Assembly (NCBI GenBank): GCA_004794785.1 | Contig: SJOL01005965.1 | Location: forward strand, 123,229-187,228 | Direction: 5' to 3' | DNA length: 64,000 nucleotides | From: Opisthorchis felineus | Lineage: Eukaryota > Platyhelminthes > Trematoda > Opisthorchiida > Opisthorchiidae | In this document: piece by piece, positions 28,555-64,000 of the stretch | Numbering within the stretch: the stretch's first letter is position 1 | Layout: every line of letters begins with the position of its first letter | Translations under genes and position numbers: made by a program | The notes under the pieces: model-generated | The model's database searches: none | What the model saw: the letters and a program-made list of their open reading frames with translations, nothing else | Told to the model about the DNA's origin: nothing

Positions 28555-29029
28555 TGTGACTCTGGCCATAAGCACAACAATCCAAGGCCACGATACCTCA
28601 GAGGTGGTTTCAGGTTTTAGTTCAATTTGACTGGCTCAAAGACGCCAACTCTGCTGCATTACAAGATTTAATGTTCTGGTTCCCCATTTTCCACCGTTTA
28701 CACTTTTCTTGTCATGTGTCAGGCAGGAAGCCTATTGTTTTGCCCTCCCTCGTTTTGTTTTTGCCCGCCACCTTCAAATCCCAACGATCTGGTCTTGCTC
28801 GATATTCTCTCCAAAAAAACGCATAATAACTGTGCTTCCCTTCCAGTGCAGGTTTAGTGGTGACCACGCCTACTTCGGATAATGCCAACCGCCTATGACG
28901 TTTTCCTTCTTCCCAAAACCCTCTGTACGCACAACCCCCTAGTCATGCTTTTATTCTGACTGTAACCTTATGCTCATGCCTGACGGCGTGCCACCCACAG
29001 GTTGGGAATAAACATTATTATTATTAATA
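28555..29029 (+). mobile_element. LINE-3'-end-like repeat, copy D, + orientation, (ATT)n tail
   Basis: About 475 bp ending GTTGGGAATAAACATTATT with further TTA/ATT units. It is the reverse complement of copies at 15975, 19902 and 27466. Shared blocks include AGGCAGGAAGCC, TTTTGCCCTCCCTCGTTTTG, TTGCCCGCCACCTTCAAATC and the terminal CTGACGGCGTGCCACCCACA. An AATAAA followed by a short microsatellite is how several non-LTR clades end. It shares orientation with the LINE ORF at 25041-26769, so it may be that element's own 3' end (inference). Confidence 0.75.
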
Positions 29030-29529
29030 ACTCCAGCTCCTTCAATGTGAGGCTACCCAGTTCCCGAAATAACTAAACATACCATCGCTTTCAATATCTG
29101 CCTGTATGTCTCACACTGTCCCACTTTCTGGTAATCGAAACCATAACAGCTGGAATCGATGTACACATGGTAACAGCCTATAGCTTATAAATCGATTGAT
29201 TGAATCGAGGTGCGCCAAATCATCCGATGAACGATGAACGCCTTTTGAGCCGAATTTTCGCGGTGGAGTAAGAATGACGTACTCGAAGAGCAGGACATAA
29301 ATCTTTTTTGGTATCCGACTTCGTAATATATTCTGGTCTCTTCTCAACATGCATTAAGAAGGCCCTCGCTGGGTTTAAACCGAACAACTTACGGAGTAAA
29401 GTGTCATTCCAGCAACCACTGGTTTGTGGTGACCAGATTCACTTAAACGGCGCTGGCTTTGGAACTCCAGGACCTCAGTTCGCCCGTAGAAATTGATCGT
29501 GGACTTGAAAGCGCATCTCGAAGATCAAT

Positions 29530-30058
29530 GACGCGGATCTAAAAGAGAAGTGGCTTTGAAACAGAGCATTGAGAAACTGCAATGGATTCCGGTGCAGAAG
29601 AAGAGTAGGTCAGACCTACTTTTACTCCATTCCGATGGGAACTCCACAGTCCATTGAGGATTTCTCCTGGAATCCCATAATTCTCGAGTTTGTAGAGCAG
29701 CGTAACGCAAGGAACTTCACCAAATGCCTTTTGGAAGTCGAAAAATATGGAGGCCGTTATAAGTCTTTGTGTTTCTGCCCTGGGTTAAGCGATCCAAAAA
29801 CGCGAGCATATTCATCACGCAAGAACGGTTTAGGGGGAATGCGTGTTGACCCGGGGGTGCCAAACTTTTGGCACCAAGCTTACTTATAGTGGCTTGTTTC
29901 AGAATGCTTTTCATCACTATGTACCACGTGCTAATTAGTCTAACAGGCTTGCAGATGCCAGCCGATAAGCCATGATCTGGTTTGTGGATTGGCGTCACAA
30001 TTCTTTCCGTCCAAGCAGAGTAAAGGTGACATTTGTCGGTCGGCTGACAGACGTCCAA
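29530..30058 (-). pseudogene. LINE reverse transcriptase fragment, broken
   Basis: The - strand frame reads WTERIVTPIHKPDHGLSAG, then KPVRLIST (family NYRPVSLxS), SILKQ, QHAFPLNRSC (family QHGFRxxRSC) and LAFLDRLTQ. After a frame change near 29770 it continues as LLYKLENYGIPGE, which follows the motif A region in this clade. No intact FADD box is seen downstream. The order and spacing fit RT fingers and palm; the copy is heavily decayed. Confidence 0.75.
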
Positions 30059-30904
30059 CTTCGTGAAGACTAAATTAGTTGGAGGCTGTTCGTAGTAGCT
30101 CTATGCCAAAATTAGATGTGATAAAGTCGTTGTGACAGAATAGAGGCCTGTGTCGTGATCTCCATAGGTTGCATATACTACAGTAACGGTGTATACTACT
30201 GATGCAGCATGGTCTAATGCCCAAGTTTCTCTCTCGCATTCGATAGAACGTCAGGGTTACTACAAAAAATGTGGAACTGCTCTGCAGTGTCTGTTTGCTA
30301 TTATTTATTATTCAACATACCTGCGGGAAGGTCCAAGGGGACGCTTGCGAACGTTCACTTTCCAAAAACTATCTGCAGATGAGATGTACATTTTCATTTC
30401 TAGCGGCTTGAAGCCACTTAGTTCGCGTTTGCCAATGGACAACTTTGCAGCAAACTGCATTCCTGCTCTTACCACGATTCCGTCAACTGTGGGCTGGCCG
30501 TTTCTGTCCTTCGGGAAGAAGGCAGTTGGCTAGTTTCTTCTTGAATAATATTTTTTTCTGTTTTTAGGTGTTAGGCGTAGTATCATAGTTTGTTTTCGTA
30601 CGTTTCATTAGCGGGGTACTGACCTACAGCCGGCTGGCATCTTACAAAATGCCAGCTCATCTTTTATCCCCTGTTTGAACCTAATTTCTGGAAGACACCG
30701 GATACTTTGGGCAGCCCACGTTTATGCGACTACACGTTAATTTTTTGGGAACGAACATTACATCAGATTTGTGAATTTTCTGAACAATGGTCTTGTGCCT
30801 CTTTTCCAGTAAAGCTGGTTTCATCTTAATCTGGTCAAGGAAAATACAAATTCCTGAAAAGATTGTACAGCAGAAGTTTTGAAAGTCCCGGGTCTTTGGC
30901 TCAA

Positions 30905-31474
30905 TAAGTAGATGAAATCAAATCCAGCACACAGTGGTTGCTATGTCTCAGTGGGTCCAGTTGATCGACAATGTGTATTTCGCTGGTGATAACCAGAACC
31001 ATCAGGCATGGTGTGTGGCCTGCTCGGATTTCTGCTGGGGGCAACGATGTGCTGAGTTCTAGCTTGCCGTTAAACGAATTTAGCCAGCGTTCATGCAAAA
31101 CGTCCACCAGACTGGAGGCTGTGGAACTCCGTCGAGGAGGTCTCGGAAGCGGTAAAATTAATTTCCAGCAAAAGATACGTGAGGCGGTGGCTGAATATTT
31201 GCTCGAGGTTTTGTATAGTGAACAGCCTGTCCTCGGGCGGGCTTGAAGGGCAATAGTAGATGACGCCAAAAGGAAGAATTTTGGTCCAACGCCGTGGAAG
31301 CTGAATCCGCAGTCCATCACGCAAGGTGCTGGAAAGATTTTGGAGAGGAAAGTCGGAGTGAGGAAAGCCGCATTTAGGCGTGAAGCAACTCCACCAGCCC
31401 CCTAGCTTTTCGAATCAGCCAGGAAAGTTGAGTATCGGAGGATTCTGGTGCGAGCCAGGTTTCCGTAAGTGCCA
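30905..31474 (-). pseudogene. LINE apurinic/apyrimidinic-like endonuclease domain, broken
   Basis: Begins MALTETWLAPESSD, the E..TW catalytic block of LINE endonucleases. Next come FGVIYYCPSSPPED (near 31265-31235), LLLEINFTASETSS in place of the usual GDFNA.., then VITSEIHIVDQL and PLRHSNHCVLD near 30950, where the family has HSDH. The first part lies in the frame covering 31324-31091 and the last in the frame ending at 30901, so a frameshift falls near 31100. The catalytic changes (GD to LE..IN, SDH to SNH) and shift mark it as dead. Confidence 0.75.
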
Positions 31475-32038
31475 TCACGGACAGTTGTCCAGGGCGAACT
31501 GATAGCCGAATATCGAGAAGCATGTTGAAGAGGCTGAGGCAGTTTTTCGAGAGACCACCAACCCCATTTCCTGCCGCATCCGAAGGTGCGGGACAGAGAA
31601 GCGTGGTGCTACCAGAGAGGTTATCAGGCCGAATAATTCTCCGCCGGCCGTGGTCCCAAGACTTTGAAGGATCCTCTGCGGGATACTTGTCTGCTTCCTG
31701 TCTTGGTGCTCCCAGTGCTTCCTCTTAATCTAGGTAGAGTTTTGACAACTCGATGTCCGGTTTGTACAAAACCTCTGCTTCCATGGGATGCAGTCCACTC
31801 CGAGATAGAAAATTTTCATGGCTGCCGGCTCGCAGCATGCCAACCTAAAGATCTCGGATTCTCCGTTGTCCGAAGGTTTACGGTGAGCATGCTTTTGTGT
31901 GATTTTGGGGATTTTAGGCGTGGTTTGACTTTCACTGTCTCTGTTAAACCCTGCGTGCTTTGTTTGTTAGATTAGGCTACCAGGGAATATTGCTTTTTAT
32001 GTTACACCCAAAAGTCTCTATCGTGTGAATAACCTCAC

Positions 32039-32502
32039 CTTGAATTAAACAGGCAGCCCGCAGACTGAGCTACAGTAAGGTAGTTCACAGCCGCGTCTTT
32101 GTTCTGCTCTAGAGAAATAAGCGACAAAAACTTCACACTCGTTTGGCGCTCAATCATTGAGAGGCTCTCCTTAACTAGAGCGTCACCGTCGTTGGTAGTA
32201 AATGGGCATGCCGCAGTTGAGTAGAAGTAGTAATCTGAGGTCGCGGTAGGTTGGGTCAGCCAGCTTCGAAGTACACAAGGGTACAAAACTACCTTTGGGT
32301 TGGTCATAAGCGAGTGCTCGCTTGATTCGTCGCCAAACAGATGCTTGTTTGCGCCTGCTCTATGGAGCATATGAAATCCAGTCCTACTTCCTCCAGATGG
32401 TGAGACTAAGAAATGCGTTTCCGAGTATTCTCTTACTTTTTTTTCCGTGTAGTCATTCTGCATGAAGCGATTCATTGTCAAATTTTTTAGGAACATCACC
32501 AA
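32039..32502 (-). CDS. Possible exon of an astacin-family (M12A) metallopeptidase, partial
   Basis: The - strand frame holds PFTTNDGDALVKESLSMIER, then QTSVKFLSL, then NYLTVAQSAGCLFNS. This order resembles the start of the astacin catalytic domain: PF...D...V..A...IE..TC(I/V)KF .. DY(I/L).(V/I)..S.GC.S.(V/I)G. The frame ends at a good splice donor (TTCAAG|GTGAGG, GT at 32038-32037). The zinc site HExxHxxGFxHE should lie in the next exon; I did not find it, and the LINE at 31980-29340 occupies the adjacent downstream sequence. A Cys usual before (I/V)KF is Ser here. The region before PFTTND is poorly astacin-like, so the exon start is uncertain. It may be a pseudogene exon; a chance match is also possible. 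Confidence 0.42.
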
Positions 32503-35500
32503 GGAGAGGTTTTCTAGTTAGATTGGTGTGGTCATCCAGGAGAATGAACCCAAGAAGATCATCCTGAAATACATCATGCGCCCGTCCGCTAAAAACGCTC
32601 GCCGGCCCTGGCTGTCATGTAAGCGAGCTGGATGGCAACCAACGGACTCACAGTAAAAACTGTACCGGAGAAGAGGGTGGCTCGTCGACCTCAGTCTAGG
32701 TCGCTGCCTTGACTGTGTTTGCATCCTTCGAAACCCTCGGAGTGAGCGACCACTGCTTCTTGGGTGTCCAGCATTAAATGAGAACATTCGCACCGGTTTC
32801 TCCTACTTAGTAGTAAAGAATTGTTTTTATTATCGATAAGCGTCGTTTTGTTTGTTGAGTACATAGCACTGCTTATGTGGGGCAGCTGGCACGGACAATG
32901 CCGTCGGGAGAGTTGGATAGTCAGTTTTTCTGGCCATCTTGCTAACCCGTACAATCAAAATGCCACCGGACCTGGTGAGCTTGATGTTGCACTTTATTTT
33001 TTACATTCGATGGACATCCGGTTTGTTCACATTTGTCGCGGCTCGCCGGTAGTTTCAGCAGGTGGCCACCTTTGATATTCCGAAATATGCTTTGTTACTA
33101 GCTAAAAAGGGAGCGAAAACAGAGCGCAGTTTGACAGTTGTTCACGTATAGGTTATAATTCGCTAAAGCGGCCCAAATCAAATGAAACGTGCCAACTCTG
33201 TAAGTGGGTTGGCGAAAGAATTCGTTAACAAATTTGCACGGGCATAAAACGAAACAAATTTCAAACTTACCGCACTGGTCCTATCCACCGCGGACTCCGA
33301 GATGCGCCCGAATAAGCGACCGCTTGCTGTTTGCTGAACAATAGAACGGAGCGGTTTTACCAACGTGGTTGCCCTGGATAAACTGCACGGCTCTTTCATC
33401 TTTTCCTTTGTTACTGCGCAGGCTGCAACTTCGTTACATTGCAGATATATCCGTAAGCACAAGTGTTGAACTTTTCAGCGGCTGTTCGACGAGCCATGCA
33501 GGAAGTGTTGAACTGTTCCATTTTGGTCCCACCTTTAACTGGGAAAATCCTGTAGGTTATATCCCGTTCGTCCGCTGGTGACTGTTGGGTTGAGCTTTCG
33601 CTAGTTTTTTATACATCTCCGATGATGTTCTGAGTAGTGGGTGGGCCTGAACCAGCCTACTTCACGTCACGAATGGCCTAGAGTATTCTTAGACTATCCT
33701 TGCGTCGTTCGGCGTTGGAAATTTCCCCAACACCAGCCTACTTGAGATAGCTTCGCGCTAAGCCCGACCATTACACTTGTACTGTTTACGCCCTCCGCCT
33801 TCATATAGTGGTTACTGCTGGCTGCGAAAAATATATGCATAGAGCGTCCAAACCATCTATTCTTAGTCCTTCGTACTTGCTCACATTTGATGGTGCGCCG
33901 CAGTTGATCAGGGCTAAAGGTAGTAACTCAGAGGAGTGTAGGTGACTGGAGCCCGCCGATCTTAGTTCGTTCTCGCTCCTGCTATTTAGCACTGATGCAC
34001 TCCACGTAATTCTGTGCTGCAATCTCAAAGATTTCGTCCACTATGTCTACGATGACATTTTTGTCAGCCCTGTGATTCCACTTGTTCCAACAAGCACTCT
34101 CCGCAACCCGGCCCTTTAAATTGCGCCCTGTATCCTCACACACCTAGTTCAAACATGCTTGCTGCCTCAGCCTATGAGCTTTCTTTGCCTTTTCTACTTT
34201 TGTCTCCATAACCTCTCTGAAACCTTGGGTTACCAGTCCCACAGCTCCGTTGCTGCTGGGATCCCTCCTTAATCTCAAGACACGCGGTGCCCGAAAAGTG
34301 AAAAACCATACTTAATATCAGCTTTTCACCAAATTGCCGGGCATATTACCAGCACGTTGCTCGGGAAGCCCAATTTTTATATAAGCTTCCTCATTCTGAC
34401 CGTCTGCTGAGCTCGAGCAAGCCCTCCACCCGATATGTTTTCGCATCTGGCCTCGGTGTATGGCCTGCCGTTGAACGCTGACTGGCCCTGGTCAATTAAT
34501 TGTGTTTCCATACCCTTGGAGATCACAGTAGGTGGCATGTTTTTCCTTCAGTAGACAGAATTAACGTGAGATTAGCTGCATCCACTCTGGCCTCCAGGCC
34601 TTCCGATCCTCCCCAAAGGATGCCCGTAGCCTCAGCTCCAGTTCCCAGGTCCAGCGCTCTTTGAGTAACATTTCGCCAATCACTGCCAAAGCATTAGGTG
34701 CAGTATAAAGCAACAAGTCTCAAACACTCTTCGTCCCGGGCTTTGGAATTTTTACCACATTTGTCACGTTTGGGTACCTCTAGCTCACGCTTTCGCCCAT
34801 AAATCTCCTTTCTAGCTGTGGACGCTTTTATCGTGTCCTCAAATCTTTCACCAACCACCCCACGCTCTCAGTGGGCCCAAGGTCACGGTCCAGTTTTCTG
34901 CGAACGTATCCACCAACAAGCGGAGTCTGCTACATCGTTCTTCTTATTGCGCAACTAGGAGCAGGCCTCAAAGTATTCAAATCCTGGGCTGGAAATGTTC
35001 ATTATTATGAACGACGTACAACATTTCAACGCATCCACTGGGTTACCGTAACTCAAAAGACGAAAACCGAAAATATTCATACATTTCCACATACTTTGCT
35101 GTCCACGTATGATATGGAGCGGAACGAAATGAACACAATGAAAGCAAAATACTTTATGATTTTCACCACTGTGTAGAACTATCAAATGAACACCTTTAGG
35201 ACGGACAAACCTGAATTGGCGAGAGACCCTTTGGTAAACTTTGACCAGATAAGCGGTCATCGCGATGCTACAAGCTATGTAATCAATCGTCTGTCTGTAG
35301 AATAGAAAAACAATAAACGTAGCATTTTGAATAACTTGATGAGGGCTGGTGTGAAAATGTGGTCCAAATTTAAAAACTGGAAAAATCAACAGCAATATGA
35401 GCCCTCGTCCGAAATGACCACGTCCATCTTTTGAATAGCAAACAATGGCCTTATTTGTTTAAAAGTTGTGATCAGGATCCAAGCACCTTATCCTACGGCA

Positions 35501-38500
35501 AGTCGAACCGGTTCAGCTAAGGCCATCCATTGAGCTGCAATTTATTGAACCATCACCCACACGCGACAACCACAATATTATCATAAAGTACCCTCGCGCA
35601 AACACGTTCTGCTTCTCACACAAGACTAAGGCTGGTGGCACAGTACGATTAGGCCGTGATTGTCCCGTGGGCATATGTGATTGTCACGTGTTTTTCACCA
35701 GGTAGGTTTGCTTCGATGAAGATGCGCTATTATCGACACCTTTTGCCAAGGGCTTTGCAGAAAATATGGCCGAAAGCATTATCTAGAAAGACTGCATCTC
35801 ACTGTCTGCCACTAAAGAACGATTTGTATTTTGAAAGTAATTAAGTAATCAGAGGAGTAAGCACAGGAAGTGACTTTATGATACAATGCAGTAAATAAAA
35901 ATGCTTACTTCCTCAAAGCATAAAGGTCACTAGAAATAAGTCCATTTTAGTTGCAGGTGGATGTATGATTTGTAAAATTTGAGTCCATCTCACTCTGGTT
36001 TGAGCAGTCTTCACAATGCTCTGAGGCAAATTTTATTGTTCGTCCACCCCAAGGGTTCGAAACACTGGACCTCATTTTAGTTTTTATAAGAGCTTATTAC
36101 CGGTGCACGTCCTGGTTTGGACAGAGTTGAACTCCGGACATGTGACGCTTGGGGGTGGGCGTGTTATTACTACTTCACTGGAACGCGCCGGGCATGCCCA
36201 AAACATCGCATCTGAATAAAAGTTGAAACTTCGCACTTGAGGGATGTGGTTGATTTGCACAACTCCTCAAATAACTACCTGATAAGTTCCAGGACTGTAG
36301 TGATCGGTCGGTCAGCCACTTAGAATTTACCGGTCACACAACGCCACGGACGCCTAAAACCTACTGTACAGCCGCATGGGTTAAACCTGAATGCCACCGC
36401 CTCTTCAGGCGCAACGATTCGAATGCGCCCAACGTTCTCCGCTGGAGCACGCGTTTCGCGTGTCACATGTTTTGAGTTCAACTCCCCATCCGAACAAGGG
36501 GGTTTGCTGCTGACAAGCTCTAATATGAGCGAACTTGCTTTGAGTGGACTGACAGAAGTCCTCGTGGGAAGCAGGACTGTCCCGGCGAGTGATGTGGGAG
36601 CAAAATATATGTTCATCAGTCGGTAGAATTCGGACATGATTTCTTGCTTAAGGTTTTGATAAATTTGGGAAAGTTTATTTCAAAAACCCGTTTGACTTAC
36701 GCCACAAAAGTCAAGGTAGCAAAAGAATTCACAAAAACGACTATTTTCCAATATTTTGCCGGCAAGTTCAAACCTAAATGATCATGTGCGTTTGCACTCA
36801 GGCAACCAATAATCAGCAAGATGTGGCGATAAATGTAGCAATATTCTAGGCAGGAATTATTCTCACACGATCAGTCGGTCAACCAAACGATCCGCCGTTT
36901 GACGCGTAATGTCTGAAATGTTTAAATTCTGAATGTCGAATCGGCTCTCTCACCATGTTACGCATCTTCATATTTTATCAGGACGCTTAGCGTGACCAGT
37001 GTCCATGGCAATGAGCAACTAGACGTTTAGCTTCTACACTCAAAAGGGTCTGAACGAATCATACACAGATCTTACAAGCAGGCTGCTTAGATATATTCCG
37101 TTCATCGGCATCCATCTAATGGCGACCGTGGAGGTTCAGGAGCGACTGCTGTGAAATACTGCACCATTAACTTGATGTCAGTAACTAGATTTAAACCGAG
37201 ATTAACTTCCCAAAATCCATAGCGGATCTAATACCGCGACTTTTTTGAATGCTTTGTCTGTTTTGACCCACCTTGCTGAAAAACGTGTGCATAAATGGGC
37301 GACTTCCTAACGTTACCAAACGCCCAAAACTGAGAAATTCTTGGGTGATATCAGTATCAGCCCACGTCAACATTTGGCAATCCTGTACTTTTCAGTGTGC
37401 TAGGGCGGTTGTTGAATTTCTTCCCCTCTTAGAACCCTGAAAACACCTTTTTTAGCTGAACTTGGTGGTAAACGTAATCTCTTGGATATGTATATCCATC
37501 CCGCAAAAAATGATGTTCATGTGTTGGTGTTCACAGAATGCTGTAGGAAATTAAAGTCACAGTAACTGTACAAATGAATCAGTGTTGGCATACACCAGAG
37601 CGGGCAATATATCGCCGGCACCATAATCACGAAGACGGAAAGCAAAAATTTGTGGGTACCCTTATTTCCTCGAGGGTCTATGAACTGGAACACGCATGCG
37701 TCTCTCGTAATCCACAGGGAGGCGAAATCCGAACACACACGCCTAGAAGTGGAGAATGGCGGATGTTCGCTGCTTAGCGAAACCAGGAGATTGGATACTT
37801 GCCTGCTACAATCTGATGAAGTTCAGCAGAAGAATGGCCTTGTTGATGAGATAAAATGCCTCATCGCAACACGTCAACCTTTGGTGGGAGAATGTAAAAA
37901 TACTGACAGTAAAAAACATCGCGGCCGACAATAAAGTCTTAAGTTGGCTAACCTTCTCGGACACTGAAATACTGCAGTAAAATAGTAATTAACCCTTTAG
38001 ATGTGTGCACACCATTTCCGCCTAAAACCTTTGGCGTTATCGGCTCAATAGAGTCTTCAGTTACTTCTGAGGTGTGTTTCCCCGAGTGTTACCAAAATTA
38101 CGACTTACCTAATCTATTCCGGAAGTAACAAGATGCTGCACGAGAATGTTCACACCTCAATATATGGTAGCTTGCAGTGTTTCCCTCGCCACAGAGCATA
38201 ATTAAATACGGTCCCCATCAAAACTTAAAGCAGGTATCAAAAATCCAGGGGGGGAGCCAATTTCCTGTCATGGGTCCCCGTAATATTCACATAAAGATAA
38301 ATCCAGTATTCCTGTGGAGAAAAAATTTGTGGGTGAAGTATAAAATTTCACTTCTCTGTGAGAACACCGCTTAGGTTTCGACAAAATGCCATAGAAATGG
38401 CACTCACGAGCCCCATCAATGAGCCGAGAGTGCACCCTAGCTACAACACGATGAACACCTAAACTCAAATCCGCACCGAGGCATTTTAAACAACTTGCTG

Positions 38501-38872
38501 AATTGCTGAGAATAGAGGCAACCCGGAGACTTGGAAAAGAAGATAAGAAGCGCAACAATCCCATGAAAAAGTTTGCTTGTAGTGCGCTATGTTTTTCACT
38601 AAATATTGGGCGTAGATCTCAGGGTCATCCTTGTTGATTCCTGCCTTGCTGGATACTGTGGAACGCGTGAACGGAGCCCGTCCGCATGTCAATGTAAACG
38701 CACAGGAATCCGCAACAAATACTTTATCTTCGAGTGATATGGGCTGTCCTTTCATACACATTTTGAACTAGTGACGATATGGTTTTATTGAACCGACGTG
38801 CCTTGTCCCAATTTCGTCATAGAAACGTGCGCTACTCCAGGTCGTGCGAAATCAAATTTTCCGAGTGGAACA
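32503..38872. other. Upstream region of the dynein gene, no further gene supported
   Basis: Mixed-composition sequence with CT-rich stretches at 34050-34880. No TATA-type promoter or trans-splicing signal stands out before ATG 38873. A - strand frame at 36637-36320 (105 codons) and its shadow are unassigned. Confidence 0.5.
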
Positions 38873-62998
<24,126 letters not shown>

Positions 62999-63003
62999 GT
63001 AAG

Positions 63004-64000
63004 TTCATCACATTCCAGTGTTTGAAAGAGTTTTACCAAATTAAGCACCTTCTGAATTTTTATGTGGTTTATTTAGTGGATTTCCGCGCAGTCACAGTAA
63101 TGCCTTCCTTCACTAGAAAATGTTGAGAGCCACTAAGGAGTCTGGACCTATTAATCAAACTCATTACATGATAACAAACAAAACTTTTATGCACCTCATC
63201 AGTCGATCAAATGTAGAAACACAAATAAGTGCACTTCACCTGGACATTGAATTATACGGCGATATAAATGGTGGTCACCATTCACATTATATGATACGAC
63301 GATGAACCCAGAACCATAAGTACCCGTTTGAAATGATCTAGCCGATTAAGGACGGTCAGTATCATGAAGCCTCAGCATACTGAAATACTCGCACAGGTCC
63401 TACATACTGAGATGCAAGGGTATCAAATATCCAATGTATTCACTTCGGCTGGCAACACTAAAAAACCACTGAAAACACTTGCATACAACCTGATTTTCAT
63501 TAGTTACGTATATACGTTACCAGAGATGGTACGCCTCATTCGACCATGCCTGGTACACCTCCTACTAGGGACAAATTTGGTATCACTAGATGGTTTTTTT
63601 CCCCTAATGCGGAAAATTCTTCCTATAAAAAACGTCTTGTTCCTGCTCGGCTTCTTTACAACTCCTACCTAAGCTTTGCAAGACAAGAGTTAAAATCAGT
63701 TTGTTTCTTTATTTTCAATGGATCTGTAATAAGCAACTTTTGAGCACACGTTGAAATCAATTAAAAAAATCAGGGAAGACTCACAGAGACTACCATCACA
63801 TCACTCCTTCAGTAGAGTATTCACTGCACTTAACTTTGATGAAGTTTACCACTTACATAAGACGCCCTACGGAACTCCCATATTGCTCTGCTTGCTCATA
63901 TAAAGTAACATCTGAAAATCTTCAGAAGCCGGTTACGAAACTGCCTTGCACTGTTTGCATAAGGATCAAAATTTACTATCAGTTCGTTGTTTGGTGCAGT
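63004..64000 (+). other. Start of dynein intron 9, open at right edge
   Basis: After donor GTAAGT at 62999 no segment resembles the next dynein tail block. A hydrophobic 102-codon frame at 63364-63672 has no family motif and is taken as chance. Confidence 0.6.

Larger units (their letters stand above)
29340..31980 (-). mobile_element. Second non-LTR retrotransposon (LINE), - strand, degenerate
   Basis: A - strand LINE relic. From the 5' side, an endonuclease domain runs from about 31474 to 30905, then a linker with an RPLGPSRRYVEYPDGS-like trace near 30350, then an RT fragment at 30058-29717 and further eroded RT down to about 29340. Several frameshifts and stops break the frame. The stretch 31980-31500 has no clear motif but joins the endonuclease without a break and may be the 5' part. 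It differs in sequence from the + strand LINE at 25041-26769. Ends are approximate; no target duplication was found by eye. Confidence 0.72.

Noticed and set aside
30971..31246. 91-codon + strand frame
   Set aside because: It is the antisense shadow of the LINE endonuclease on the - strand.
36050..36085. GGGTTCGAAACACTGG as a tRNA box B
   Set aside because: No box A at the right distance and no body sequence shared with the SINE-like families.
36320..36637. 105-codon - strand frame upstream of the dynein gene
   Set aside because: No recognisable domain, and an overlapping + strand frame is equally open.
38798..38872. Upstream in-frame ATG of the dynein gene adding 25 residues
   Set aside because: The family starts close to the RxEFLxxYV block; the extra residues are Cys/Pro-rich and unlike any heavy-chain N-terminus I know.

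Overview
The window reads as nuclear DNA of a parasitic flatworm (Platyhelminthes). I favour a large-genome cestode such as a diphyllobothriidean, but a trematode cannot be excluded. The evidence is a protein gene broken into short exons with GT..AG introns, one of them only 32 nt long at the 5' end of the gene (a known flatworm habit), decayed non-LTR retrotransposons, tRNA-headed SINE-like repeats and long microsatellites. There is no bacterial-style gene packing. Most open frames in the window are chance.

The one confident host gene is the 5' part of an outer-arm axonemal dynein heavy chain of the DNAH9/11/17 (beta) type on the + strand. Nine exons between 38873 and 62998 join in frame to about 647 residues of the N-terminal tail. 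The gene runs off the right edge, and the stem, AAA+ motor and stalk (roughly 3,800 more residues) must lie outside. Introns grow from 32 nt (intron 1) to almost 6 kb (intron 5). Intron 5 holds a pure 1.25-kb GATA array next to a single N, two TA tracts and SINE-like pieces.

Left of the gene the window is mainly mobile-element debris. A CR1/Jockey-like LINE lies on the + strand (RT frame 25041-26769, four premature stops, active-site F-A-D-D changed to F-E-D-D). A second decayed LINE on the - strand (about 31980-29340) keeps pieces of the endonuclease and RT. Four related copies of a ~450-bp LINE-3'-end-like repeat with an (ATT)n tail sit at 15975, 19902, 27466 and 28555; the last two face each other as a 1.56-kb inverted pair. 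A tRNA-headed repeat with a ~350-375-bp unit occurs at 2813 and 60475, both times with part of a preceding unit still attached. A possible astacin-metallopeptidase exon lies on the - strand at 32502-32039.

The rest (1-2.8 kb, 3.35-15.9 kb, 16.5-19.9 kb, 20.4-24.2 kb, 33-38.8 kb) shows no gene I can support. I found no CRISPR array, rRNA, intact tRNA or clear novel system. The strongest leads are the tandem tRNA-headed repeat, the low-complexity insertion in the dynein tail, the giant GATA array inside the dynein intron and the astacin-like exon.
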